The translations under genes were made by a program, and so were the position numbers. DNA of 64,000 nt from Calothrix sp. MO_167.B12 (GTDB lineage: Bacteria; Cyanobacteriota; Cyanobacteriia; Cyanobacteriales; Nostocaceae): contig JASJCJ010000001.1 of assembly GCA_030066045.1 (NCBI GenBank), forward strand, positions 1 through 64,000. The letters run 5' to 3'. Every line of letters begins with the position of its first letter. Within the stretch, counting starts at the first letter, position 1. The notes below the pieces were generated by a model. The model saw only the letters and a program-made list of their open reading frames with translations, was not told the DNA's origin and made no database searches. Of the stretch, positions 18,001 to 25,323 are shown one piece after another.

Positions 18001-20592
18001 TTTGAGCAGGCTTTGGGAAATGGCCATCAGGTAAAGGTTTTATCTAATGGTAAGGGTAGTATTTCTCCTGAGTTGGTGTCTTTGAATGGGAAAAATGGCG
18101 TTGGAAAATCAAGTAATGAGAGGCTCACGCAGAGGAGCCATAGCGTTGCGGAGGTTTCCTCCGTTGTAGCGAATGGCGTGCGCGGAGGCGCAGAGGGAGA
18201 GAGAAGAGTTGAGAGTAATGGTGTTGGAAAATCAAATCATCAGGAGTTAGTGCAAGGTACTCCAGATAAAGAGGAAGTAAAAATGATGGAGAAGAATGGA
18301 GTGAGTCCAAAGGTAGATAGTTTTCAGGAGACAGGTAAGGCTAAGATTACTATTGCTGATTTGGAACCAACTCAGTTATCTCAGGTGTCTCCAACCGTTT
18401 CTGCTTCTGTTCCTTCAATTCCTCGGTTAGATATGCAAAGTACAGAGAAAGTTGTTGGTTATCAAAGAATTTTATCTAGTCTGGAGTATGTGCTAACTCA
18501 GTTTCAACAAAATCAAAGTGAGAATTTACAGGTTCACAGTAATTATCTCCATCATCAGGTAGAGTATGCTCGCAGCTTTTTCCAATTGATGCAGCAGCAG
18601 AATGTTTTGTTTGGGAAGGATGAGTCTGCATCAAATATGGCGGAGTTGAAGTCTACGATTATTGATAGTTTAAATCGTAGTATGCAGCAATTCCACAGTC
18701 AGCAGGGGGATACTTTACGGGTACATGAGCAGTATTTACGAGAGCAGGTAGAATATACGAAAAACTTTTTCCAACTGCTGCAACAGGAGTATGCTCAGTT
18801 GATGGCGGTGGAAGATAGTGGAGAAGTAATGGTTGCCAGGGAATTAGGGTTGGCAAACCCAACCCCTACAGTCAATCAACTTCCCCATACTCCCCCAGAA
18901 AGTAAGTTGACACCTGTTACTCCTGTTGCCAAACTGTCGCCAACTACATCAGCAATAGAAGAGAAAGAGAAATCAGTGGTTGCTCATCCCCAGGTATGGG
19001 AAAGTCAAGGGAAATCTGAAGTTAAGAATGGTGCTACTGCGGTGATGGAAGTTGTAGCAGCACCAACACCAACGGTAGGGGAATCAGAAACCACTGTCAC
19101 CGTGGAAGAAACTGTAGCGGTGAATGCACAGATAAATATACCTGTTGCTGAACCTGTGGCGGTGGATTTGAGCAATTTGTCTGAGAATCTGTTAGCCATT
19201 ACCAGTGAGAAAACTGGTTATCCAGTAGAGATGTTGGAATTGGATATGGATATGGAAGCAGATTTGGGAATTGATTCCATCAAGCGGGTGGAAATTATGG
19301 GAGCATTACAAGAGATGTACCCAGACTTACCCAAGCCGGAAAATGTGGAAGAATTGGGAGAGTTGCGTACCATTGCTCAAATTGTTGACTATCTCCAGTC
19401 TTTGGCAGCTAAGTCTGGTTCTGAAACTACGGTAACTCCAGGGGTAGAAACTCCCACCGTCAGCGAACCTGTAATTGAACCTACCATTGAACTCACGCCC
19501 CTGGTAGAAGAGGTTGCTGTGAACCATGTTACTACCCCCATAGAGGAAACAGTAGGGGAACCTGTAGCAGTGGATTTGAGTAACTTATCTGAGAATTTGT
19601 TAGCCATTACCAGCGAGAAAACTGGTTATCCAGTAGAGATGCTGGAATTGGATATGGATATGGAAGCAGATTTGGGAATTGATTCCATCAAGCGGGTGGA
19701 AATTATGGGAGCATTGCAAGAGATGTACCCAGATTTACCCAAGCCAGATAATGTGGAAGAATTGGGAGAGTTGCGTACCATTGCTCAAATTGTTGATTAT
19801 CTCCAGCAACTAGCAACCGGAGAAAAAAAAAAGTCCCAACCCCAATCTCCTAGCCAATCAAACCAGGTAAAGCATAACGTTAAACGGCTGCCAGCTAAAC
19901 TGCAAACCCTTCCCGAACCGGATTTTTGGGACGTAACATTACCAGAGGGACACATTGGTTTAATTACCGATGATGGTTCCCTCACCACCTCCAAAGTGGC
20001 AGAGAATTTGATTGAGCGTGGGTGGAAAGTAGTAGTGTTAAGTTTTCCTCCCTCCCTAGTTTCCCAACAATCTGCCTTACCCCCAGGAGTCAACCGCATT
20101 ACCTTACAAGACTTAAGCGAAACACATTTACAACAACAACTAAATGCGATCGCAACTAATTATGGTAATGTGGGAGGATTCATACACTTGCATCCGGTAT
20201 TTGGTAGTAAGCCTAACGCTACAGTACCTTACTTCCCGGAGGAGAAAGCAATTGTCAAACACATCTTCTTGATGGCGAAACACCTGAAAGGGTCCCTCAA
20301 CCAAGCCGCAAATAGAAATGGACGTAGTTGTTTCTGTACTGTAGCGAGATTAGATGGTGCTTTTGGATTAGAGCAGAAAGTCCACTTTGGAGCCATTGGT
20401 GCTGGTTTATTTGGGTTAAGCAAGAGCATGATTTGGGAATGGGAAAAAGTATTCTGTCGAGCAATGGACATTAGTCCTGATATTAATGCTCAAGATACAG
20501 CCCATCATATTATTGCAGAATTGCATGACCCTAATCGTTATCTTACTGAAGTCGCTTATGGTTCCCAAGGGAGAGTTACTCTGACAGCCTGA
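15022..20592 (+). CDS. hglE: HglE-type polyketide synthase (KS-AT-ACP-ACP-half KR)
   Basis: 1856 aa. Ketosynthase about 48-510 with Cys252 in DAACASS, His387 in EAHGTGT and His427 in IGHTKAAAG. Acyltransferase about 625-930 with Ser724 in GHSFGE. A variable linker follows (about 985-1380) that carries two copies of a helical motif, YLxxQVEYxxxFFQL (about 1175 and 1250). Two almost identical acyl carrier proteins have their phosphopantetheine serines at 1419 and 1555 (LGIDSIKR). The last 210 residues look like only the structural half of a ketoreductase; no NADPH glycine loop or catalytic Tyr is present. In Anabaena HglE is needed to make the long-chain alcohol of heterocyst glycolipids. The other hgl synthase genes (hglB, hglC, hglD) are not in this window. 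Confidence 0.9.
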   Translation: MSADWMDTALSQLEEQINNCEQAVVRFIEDKKMKSDKSMSTDKINRKLHHNPIAIVGMASLFPEARNIQEYWENIVNKIDCITDVPASHWNVDDYYDPNPRTPEDKTYCKRGGFIPYVDFNPVEFGIPPNILEVTDVSQLLSLVVAKEAMADAGYGLERQFNRENVGVILGSAALKLGIPLSARLQYPIWKKVLKSSGLSDEDTEKIIEKMKSAYVKWDENSFPGMLANVIAGRIANRLNLGGINCTVDAACASSLAALKMAIGELVDHRCDMMLTGGVDTDNSITAYISFSKTPAVSPGDTVKPFDAESDGMMLGEGIGMMVLKRLEDAERDGDKIYAVIKGIGTSSDGRYKSIYAPRKEGQVAALRRAYEDADIAPETVTLMEAHGTGTMAGDPTEFGSLREFFGETDCKRQHIALGTVKSQIGHTKAAAGAASLIKTALALHHKVLPPTLNVKTPNPKLNLKDSSFYLNTETRPWIRAEGQSPRRAGVSSFGFGGTNYHVVLEEYQGEHEKAYRLNSSGSEVLLFADNPAQLVLKCEEILNQLQSEQGEKHYLNLVEACKSLEIPQTAARLGFVADSLAQACKLLKMSMDLLKNKSSAEAWEHPQGIYYRATGMELGGKVVALFSGQGSQYLEMGREVVMNFPQMRQMYGYMDGLLLQENLKPLSEVVFPHPVFTEEEKNNQVAALQRTEYAQPAIGMLSAGLYKILQQAGLKPDFVAGHSFGELTALWAAGVLTDEDYCLLVKARGQAMAAPQDPHYDTGTMLAVKSELSKVEAILKQFPQVAIANLNSPTQVVLAGPTAEIHRVRDVLHEQGCTAVLLPVAAAFHTPLIAFAQKSFAIAIKDMEFHTPRVPVYSNVTGKEYPQTAAEIQKILETHIANSVLFKQEIENIYGAGGYCFIEFGPRKILTNLVKDILGERPHMAIALNPSAQKDSDRSLRQAVVQLRVAGLCLQNLDPYYVPQSVPKQEQKKGLKFQLNGMNYVSDKTKLGFEQALGNGHQVKVLSNGKGSISPELVSLNGKNGVGKSSNERLTQRSHSVAEVSSVVANGVRGGAEGERRVESNGVGKSNHQELVQGTPDKEEVKMMEKNGVSPKVDSFQETGKAKITIADLEPTQLSQVSPTVSASVPSIPRLDMQSTEKVVGYQRILSSLEYVLTQFQQNQSENLQVHSNYLHHQVEYARSFFQLMQQQNVLFGKDESASNMAELKSTIIDSLNRSMQQFHSQQGDTLRVHEQYLREQVEYTKNFFQLLQQEYAQLMAVEDSGEVMVARELGLANPTPTVNQLPHTPPESKLTPVTPVAKLSPTTSAIEEKEKSVVAHPQVWESQGKSEVKNGATAVMEVVAAPTPTVGESETTVTVEETVAVNAQINIPVAEPVAVDLSNLSENLLAITSEKTGYPVEMLELDMDMEADLGIDSIKRVEIMGALQEMYPDLPKPENVEELGELRTIAQIVDYLQSLAAKSGSETTVTPGVETPTVSEPVIEPTIELTPLVEEVAVNHVTTPIEETVGEPVAVDLSNLSENLLAITSEKTGYPVEMLELDMDMEADLGIDSIKRVEIMGALQEMYPDLPKPDNVEELGELRTIAQIVDYLQQLATGEKKKSQPQSPSQSNQVKHNVKRLPAKLQTLPEPDFWDVTLPEGHIGLITDDGSLTTSKVAENLIERGWKVVVLSFPPSLVSQQSALPPGVNRITLQDLSETHLQQQLNAIATNYGNVGGFIHLHPVFGSKPNATVPYFPEEKAIVKHIFLMAKHLKGSLNQAANRNGRSCFCTVARLDGAFGLEQKVHFGAIGAGLFGLSKSMIWEWEKVFCRAMDISPDINAQDTAHHIIAELHDPNRYLTEVAYGSQGRVTLTA
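18094..18235 (+). repeat. In-frame repeat insertion inside the hglE linker
   Basis: AATGGCGTTGGAAAATCAA at 18094-18112 recurs with one change at 18217-18235, exactly 123 bp (41 codons) later. Between them lies sequence that looks like a dispersed intergenic repeat (CACGCAGAGGAGCC, a CGGAGG-TTT-CCTCCG hairpin at 18149-18163, GGCGCAGAGGGAGAG). It is translated in frame as an Arg/Ser/Val-rich stretch. Confidence 0.7.
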
Positions 20593-20855
20593 ATTCGGAG
20601 TTCGGAGTTCGGAGTTCGGAGTTCGGAGTAGGGGCGGGGTTTCCCCGCCCGGAGGGAAGGAGTGATGGAGTGATGGAGTGAAAGAGTGAAAGAGTGAAGG
20701 AGGGAATAAAACAAATACATAATATTTCTCCCCATCTCCCCATCTCCCCATCTCCCCATCTCCCCATCTCCCCATCTCCCCATCTCCCCATCTCCCCATC
20801 TCCCCATCTCCCCACACCCTTCTCCTCTTCCCCGAGAATTTATGAGGAGGACATC
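20593..20855. repeat. Tandem repeats between hglE and the DUF1611 gene
   Basis: A heptad array of TTCGGAG follows the hglE stop directly (about 20593-20627). Then ten perfect copies of the octamer CCCCATCT run from 20730 to 20809. The next gene's ribosome-binding site (GAGGAGG at 20844-20850) follows. The octamer array is translated in some reading frames, but only as low-complexity GDGEMGRW-type peptide. Confidence 0.85.
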
Positions 20856-21878
20856 ATGTCTGATAAATACTTTTTTACCTGCCTTACCCGCATCTCTGAC
20901 TTACAATCCCATCCTTTCCAAGTAAATCCATTACCACCAGAGCAATGGACTACGGGAGATTACGTAGTCGGTGAGGTGATTACCCCTATGGGGAAATTGT
21001 CCAGAATAGAACTGAGTACTGGACGGATGGTGGAAGTCTTGGAAGGAGACTTGATTGTGGGTGCTTTCGGTATCCGCAGGGCGACATTAGAAATTGTAGG
21101 AGATTGGCAACACATTGGCGCAGATGGGCGGATGGAGGCGTTAACAGAGGGTGGTATTTTTGGACGAGAAACTTCCAGATCTTTTTTAGAACCAGCACCC
21201 ACCTCTATGGTTTATCGGGGTCATGTAATGAGAAATGGGCAAAAAGTTTGTATGAAGGATTTTGTCCCTGATGTAGTCGAAACTACTTACAATTGCCCAA
21301 CCATCATGATGATTGGTACTTCCATGTCTTCCGGAAAGACGACAGCCGCGAGAATTATCATCCATCTACTCAAAAAAGCTGGGCTTAAGGTTGTAGGAAC
21401 CAAGTTGACAGGTGCAGGACAATACCATGACATACTTACCATGAGTAATGCAGGTGCGGACAAGGTATTTGATTTTGTCGATACTGGTTTACCATCTACA
21501 GTTTGTCCTCCAGAGGAGTTCCGCATCTCCCTACGGAAACTATTGGCAATGATAGCCGCTGAAAAGCCTGATGTGGTGGTAGCAGAGGCAGGAGCTTCAC
21601 CTTTTGAGCCATACAATGGTTCTGTGGTGTTGGAAGAAATTAAAGACCAAATTTGCTGCACAGTGCTTTGCGCTTCTGACCCCTATGCGGTGGTAGGGGT
21701 TGGGCAGAGTTTTGGTTTAACTCCAGATTTGATTAGTGGGATTGCAGCAAGTACAACTGCTGGGGTGGATTTGGTAGAAAAACTCACGGGTGTGAAAGCT
21801 CTGACACTACCAGATAGCAAGTCTCTGGCTGATTTACAACAGTTATTAGCCAAGAAATTAGAGCTGATACCAATTTGA
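20856..21878 (+). CDS. DUF1611 P-loop protein
   Basis: 340 aa from ATG 20856, chosen because GAGGAGG is 5 bp upstream; an earlier start would translate the octamer repeat. DUF1611 family: an N-terminal domain (1-135) and a P-loop domain with Walker A GTSMSSGKTT (Lys161), then TKLTGAGQYHD and AEAGASPFEPYNG. No signal peptide or membrane span, so cytoplasmic. One characterised relative, DgcN, acetylates D-glutamate; whether that applies here is unknown. It is the first gene after hglE on the same strand, 263 bp downstream and before a strong hairpin, so both may share a transcript. Confidence 0.82.
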   Translation: MSDKYFFTCLTRISDLQSHPFQVNPLPPEQWTTGDYVVGEVITPMGKLSRIELSTGRMVEVLEGDLIVGAFGIRRATLEIVGDWQHIGADGRMEALTEGGIFGRETSRSFLEPAPTSMVYRGHVMRNGQKVCMKDFVPDVVETTYNCPTIMMIGTSMSSGKTTAARIIIHLLKKAGLKVVGTKLTGAGQYHDILTMSNAGADKVFDFVDTGLPSTVCPPEEFRISLRKLLAMIAAEKPDVVVAEAGASPFEPYNGSVVLEEIKDQICCTVLCASDPYAVVGVGQSFGLTPDLISGIAASTTAGVDLVEKLTGVKALTLPDSKSLADLQQLLAKKLELIPI

Positions 21879-21944
21879 AAAATGGCATTGCTGAATTTAA
21901 ATATGAAATTACAAATAATAGTGGGAAGTTTGACAGCCCTCCAG

Positions 21945-21979
21945 TAGCAACCAGAAAATTTTTGATTTTCTGGTTGCTA
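21945..21979. terminator. Bidirectional hairpin between convergent genes
   Basis: TAGCAACCAGAAAAT (21945-21959), loop TTTTG, then its exact complement (21965-21979): a perfect 15-bp stem. It is 67 bp after the DUF1611 stop and about 110 bp after the DUF4340 stop on the other strand. The A/T-rich top of the stem gives a short U-run in each direction inside the hairpin. Confidence 0.55.
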
Positions 21980-22092
21980 GATCCTTTAGGGGATGGATGA
22001 AAAACGGAACGACCTCTGTTTAGACTTGGAAACAAGTATAAATAAGTCGGCTGGATGAACCAAGAATCTCCTAGGCTTTAGCTAGGGGAGTG

Positions 22093-22716
22093 TCAATTAC
22101 TCTTCTCTGGGGTAGGTTGGGGAAGGCTAGGTAAAGGTTTTGACTCACTGGTTTGTGGAGGTTGTTTCCATTCTGCTAATTCCCGGTTCACAGCATTGGC
22201 AAAATCTCTAGATACCAACAAAACATCTATTTTGCCATTCTTTTTAGCAGTAGAACCTAATTGTGCATATACAAAACTGTTGTTATAAGTTGGATTTCCT
22301 AAACTGAGGGTATGGGCTTGTTGATTTTTTAGTTTTACATCTATCCTAGCTTGGGGTGGTTCCAAGCCAAATTCTTGAATTTCATTCGCCGCAGTTGACA
22401 CAGTACGGTTAATTTTACCTTTTACTAGTAAATCAGTTAAATAAGCTGCGATCGCATCATTGGCTGGTATTTGTTCTGGAGAAGTTAATAACCACTTGGG
22501 TTTGTCTGATTTCTGGTTGCGCTTTAAACTAAGAAGATAATTTTTAGTATTGATAGTCAAAGACTGAATATCATCTTCTGCAAAGGAGAAAATTTGTTTT
22601 GCTTTTTCCTGGGCTTGCTGTTGTTGGGTTTTCCCATTAATTTCATAAAAGTAGACAAAACTACCTAAACCCAGGGCGAATAAAAGCAAAATTAAAGTAG
22701 TTTTCTGTAATTTCAT
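22093..22716 (-). CDS. DUF4340 domain protein
   Basis: 207 aa. One N-terminal membrane span (about 6-26), then a periplasmic domain of the DUF4340 type: DDIQSLTINTKNYLLSLKR, PAQARID-like EPPQARIDVKLKN, and a Pro-rich tail. Proteins of this family are commonly encoded behind GldG-like genes, and here the gene follows the GldG-like gene by about 100 bp on the same strand. The function is unknown; it presumably joins the ABC complex encoded upstream. Confidence 0.75.
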   Translation of the reverse strand: MKLQKTTLILLLFALGLGSFVYFYEINGKTQQQQAQEKAKQIFSFAEDDIQSLTINTKNYLLSLKRNQKSDKPKWLLTSPEQIPANDAIAAYLTDLLVKGKINRTVSTAANEIQEFGLEPPQARIDVKLKNQQAHTLSLGNPTYNNSFVYAQLGSTAKKNGKIDVLLVSRDFANAVNRELAEWKQPPQTSESKPLPSLPQPTPEKSN

Positions 22717-22812
22717 CTCTCATTAAGTTGGGATTAATTGAATAGTAAAAAAATAGGGAAGGAGGAAAAGGGTGTAGATTCCGATCCATTTTTATCCGTT
22801 ACCTTCCCTAGA

Positions 22813-24606
22813 TTATCTTCTTCGTAACCAAAGACCGATTGCCCCGATAATGCCAATTAAGGGTAAAACTATTAAGGATGATATTGTTAACAAACCAGCT
22901 TGGGCTGTTGTGAGATTAATCCGCCTGTTTTTAGGTTCTTTGGGACGAATGGATAGGGGTTGAGTATCTTGTTGACTCAACCAAGTGACAGAATTAAGAA
23001 AAACATCTCCATTTAATGCTCTTTGAAACCATGTATTTGTGGCAAATCGAGAGTTACCTATGACTACTAATCTTGTTTCCCTATTAGTTGCTTTGGATTG
23101 ATTATCTTTTTTAGATGTGGGTGAAGGACTAGGTTGAGGACTAGTTTGGGCTGTAGTAGGGGATGTTGTGGGTGAGGGAGTAGTTGTAGCTTTAGGGGAT
23201 AATGTGGGCTTTGCTGTGGGTGAAGGGCTAGCTTGAGGTGATGCTGTTGCCTTTGCTGTGGGCGTGGGAGAGGGACTCGGTTGAGGGGATGCTGTTGCCT
23301 TTGTTGTGGGTGTAGGAGAAGGAGTAGATTCAGGTTTGGGGGTTGGTGGTTTTTCCACTACTTTCCGTGTTAATGCTACACCTAAAGTTAGGGGTCCTTG
23401 GCGATCGCTTTTTTCATTAAATTCTAATTTCTCACTTTCCAAGTCGCTTTCTGCCCAACTGTTAGGATAAGGTTTAGTTAGTAGTAAAGCATTGCTTTGT
23501 ACTCCCTTGACTGGTTTAGTATCTATGGGTCGTGCCGATTCATAAAAGGAAATATTATTACCAAAATTATTGGTAATTGGATGCTGTCCGTAGGTTGTCA
23601 CTAAAGGAACGTCAGGTCCCAAGGTTGCATTTCCAGAAATATCCACTGCTAATCTAGGATCTAGTGTTATCCCCCATTCCTTCAGTAAAGGATCTAACTT
23701 CGGATCTGTACCTGGATCGACCATCAGCAGCAAGTTACCACCGCGATTCAAGTAGTTTTGTAAAGTCTTCACCTCATTGGCAAATAAGTCTTGCTTTGCT
23801 CCAGCGATGATGACTACTGCTGCATCATTAGGCACCTGGGATTTATCTGTGAGGGTTAATGGTTCAGCAACATAATATCTGTCAGCTAATGCCTGAACTG
23901 CTTGGGACATGGCATTGTTACCCCTATTTAAAGGATGTTCCCCATGTCCTTGCAGGAAATAGACTTTTAGGGTATCGGCGCTAGAAATTTGTTGTAAACG
24001 ATTAGTTAGCCTTGCTTCAGAAAGTTGTTCGTTGGCATCTATTACCTTGATCCGTTGCTTACCAGATTCTAAATATACCTTGCCATTATCTTCATCCACC
24101 CCAAATTTCTTTACCAATCCTGGCTGTGCTTGGGGGTCTACATATTCAAACTTAAATTTAGAACTGTATCGTTGGTAATTTTCTAATAATTCTCTTTCTT
24201 GGGGATTTTGAATAATATCAAATACCCAAACTTTCACCGGAGCTTTTAATGAGCGTACCAATTCCTGGGATTGAGGAGCAAGGGTAAATAATTGAGTCTC
24301 TGTTAAATCTTGGCGTAGGGAGTAGCGAGTGCCTAAAAAATTGATTAATCCCAAAATCACTACCACCGCAGTAGTTGCCAGGATGGCATTAGTACCCACT
24401 TGGGTGGAACGTCTACCCCACCAATTAGAACGCTTACTTTGCCATAATAACCAGATAATAGCGATCGCTACTCCAGTTATAATCAAAGCAAAAGGGATGA
24501 TTCCCCACTTTTCTGATGCAAAACCAACTGTTAAGCCCGCAGCTATCAAGAATGGACTTAACCAAAACCAATATTTTCCAATCTTTTGATTCGTAATTAT
24601 TTTCAT
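22813..24606 (-). CDS. GldG-like ABC-associated membrane protein
   Basis: 597 aa. Two N-terminal membrane spans (about 13-55, 70-95), a large periplasmic GldG/ABC-type uncharacterised domain (about 105-420) with WVFDIIQNPQERELLENYQ, VYFLQGHGEHPL and LLLMVDPGTDPKL, a 95-residue linker made almost only of Pro, Ser, Thr, Ala and Lys (about 420-515), a conserved RLVVIGNSRFATN segment and a final span before RRR. Members form part of Gld-type transporters with a separate ATPase and permease; both genes are upstream on the same strand, but 717 bp of repeats intervene. The start ATG 24606 lies in the first of six copies of a repeat. Confidence 0.82.
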   Translation of the reverse strand: MKIITNQKIGKYWFWLSPFLIAAGLTVGFASEKWGIIPFALIITGVAIAIIWLLWQSKRSNWWGRRSTQVGTNAILATTAVVVILGLINFLGTRYSLRQDLTETQLFTLAPQSQELVRSLKAPVKVWVFDIIQNPQERELLENYQRYSSKFKFEYVDPQAQPGLVKKFGVDEDNGKVYLESGKQRIKVIDANEQLSEARLTNRLQQISSADTLKVYFLQGHGEHPLNRGNNAMSQAVQALADRYYVAEPLTLTDKSQVPNDAAVVIIAGAKQDLFANEVKTLQNYLNRGGNLLLMVDPGTDPKLDPLLKEWGITLDPRLAVDISGNATLGPDVPLVTTYGQHPITNNFGNNISFYESARPIDTKPVKGVQSNALLLTKPYPNSWAESDLESEKLEFNEKSDRQGPLTLGVALTRKVVEKPPTPKPESTPSPTPTTKATASPQPSPSPTPTAKATASPQASPSPTAKPTLSPKATTTPSPTTSPTTAQTSPQPSPSPTSKKDNQSKATNRETRLVVIGNSRFATNTWFQRALNGDVFLNSVTWLSQQDTQPLSIRPKEPKNRRINLTTAQAGLLTISSLIVLPLIGIIGAIGLWLRRR

Positions 24607-25165
24607 GGACAGGTTGTGAGATTTTCTCGTGAGGGGCTGACTTGAAAATGATTGTTAGTTGTTAGTTGTTAGTTGTTAGTTGATAGTTGATAGCTTAGGT
24701 GTGGGAGCTGCACTCGAGATATATTTTCATCCTTGGTTGTGGGATTTTACCGTGGGAAACTAGCTTGAAAATAGGGAATAGGGAGTTTGGAGTTCGGAGT
24801 TCGGAGTTCGGAGTGAAGGAAGTATTTTCATGGGCAGGTTGTGAGATTTGACCGTGGGGGGCTAACTTGAAAATAGGGGCTGAAATGACCAAAATACGTT
24901 GGTGAGTGTTGGATATCCCTATTTTCATCCTTGGTGGTGTACCAAGGTTGATGAGGGGCTAGCTTGAAAATAATTAGGAGGCGCGGAGTTTGTAGGGGCG
25001 CATTGCGTGCGCCCTTGAGGAGTTGGTCACAAAGTATTCTCATCTGCAGGTTGTGTACAAACGTTCATGGAGGACTAACTTGAAAATAGGGTGTGGGGTG
25101 TGGGGTGTAGGGAAACTAACCCTCTTTCATCCTTGGTGGTGAAAAAATTTTTTCATCGGGACTGC
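24598..25165 (-). repeat. Six dispersed copies of the gldG-like leader, each with inverted ends
   Basis: Units at 24598-24650, 24722-24773, 24823-24875, 24920-24972, 25035-25088 and a partial 25122-25165. Each runs TATTTTCAT ... TTGAAAATA (52-54 bp) with inverted ends and a conserved centre (GGTTGTG, ACCGTG, GGGGCTAACT). Read on the minus strand every full unit ends in ATGAAAATA or a close variant; in the first unit this is the real start of the gldG-like gene. Spacers are 33-71 bp and filled with heptad repeats and other short repeats. Confidence 0.75.
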
Positions 25166-25207
25166 CTCCAGCAAAGCTGCTATAATTCTGGCTTTACCTC
25201 ACCCCAA

Positions 25208-25230
25208 CCCTCTCCTTATTAAGGAGAGGG
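25208..25230. repeat. Palindromic REP-like element, copy 2
   Basis: Same palindrome core as 2888-2912 and 27303-27325, inside the repeat-rich gap between the permease and GldG-like genes. Confidence 0.7.
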
Positions 25231-25323
25231 AGTTGGAGACAAATTTCTCTTTATTACTTATTACTCCTTCACTCCTTCCCTCCTTCCCTCCATCACTCCG
25301 AACTCCGAACTCCGAACTCCGAA

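Noticed and set aside
20694-20855. N-terminal extension of the DUF1611 protein
   Set aside because: It would be translated octamer repeat; the ATG at 20856 has a strong ribosome-binding site.
24598-25165. CRISPR-like pattern of ~53-bp repeats and 33-71-bp spacers
   Set aside because: Repeats differ from each other, one contains a start codon of a real gene, the spacers consist of other genomic short repeats, and no cas genes are present.
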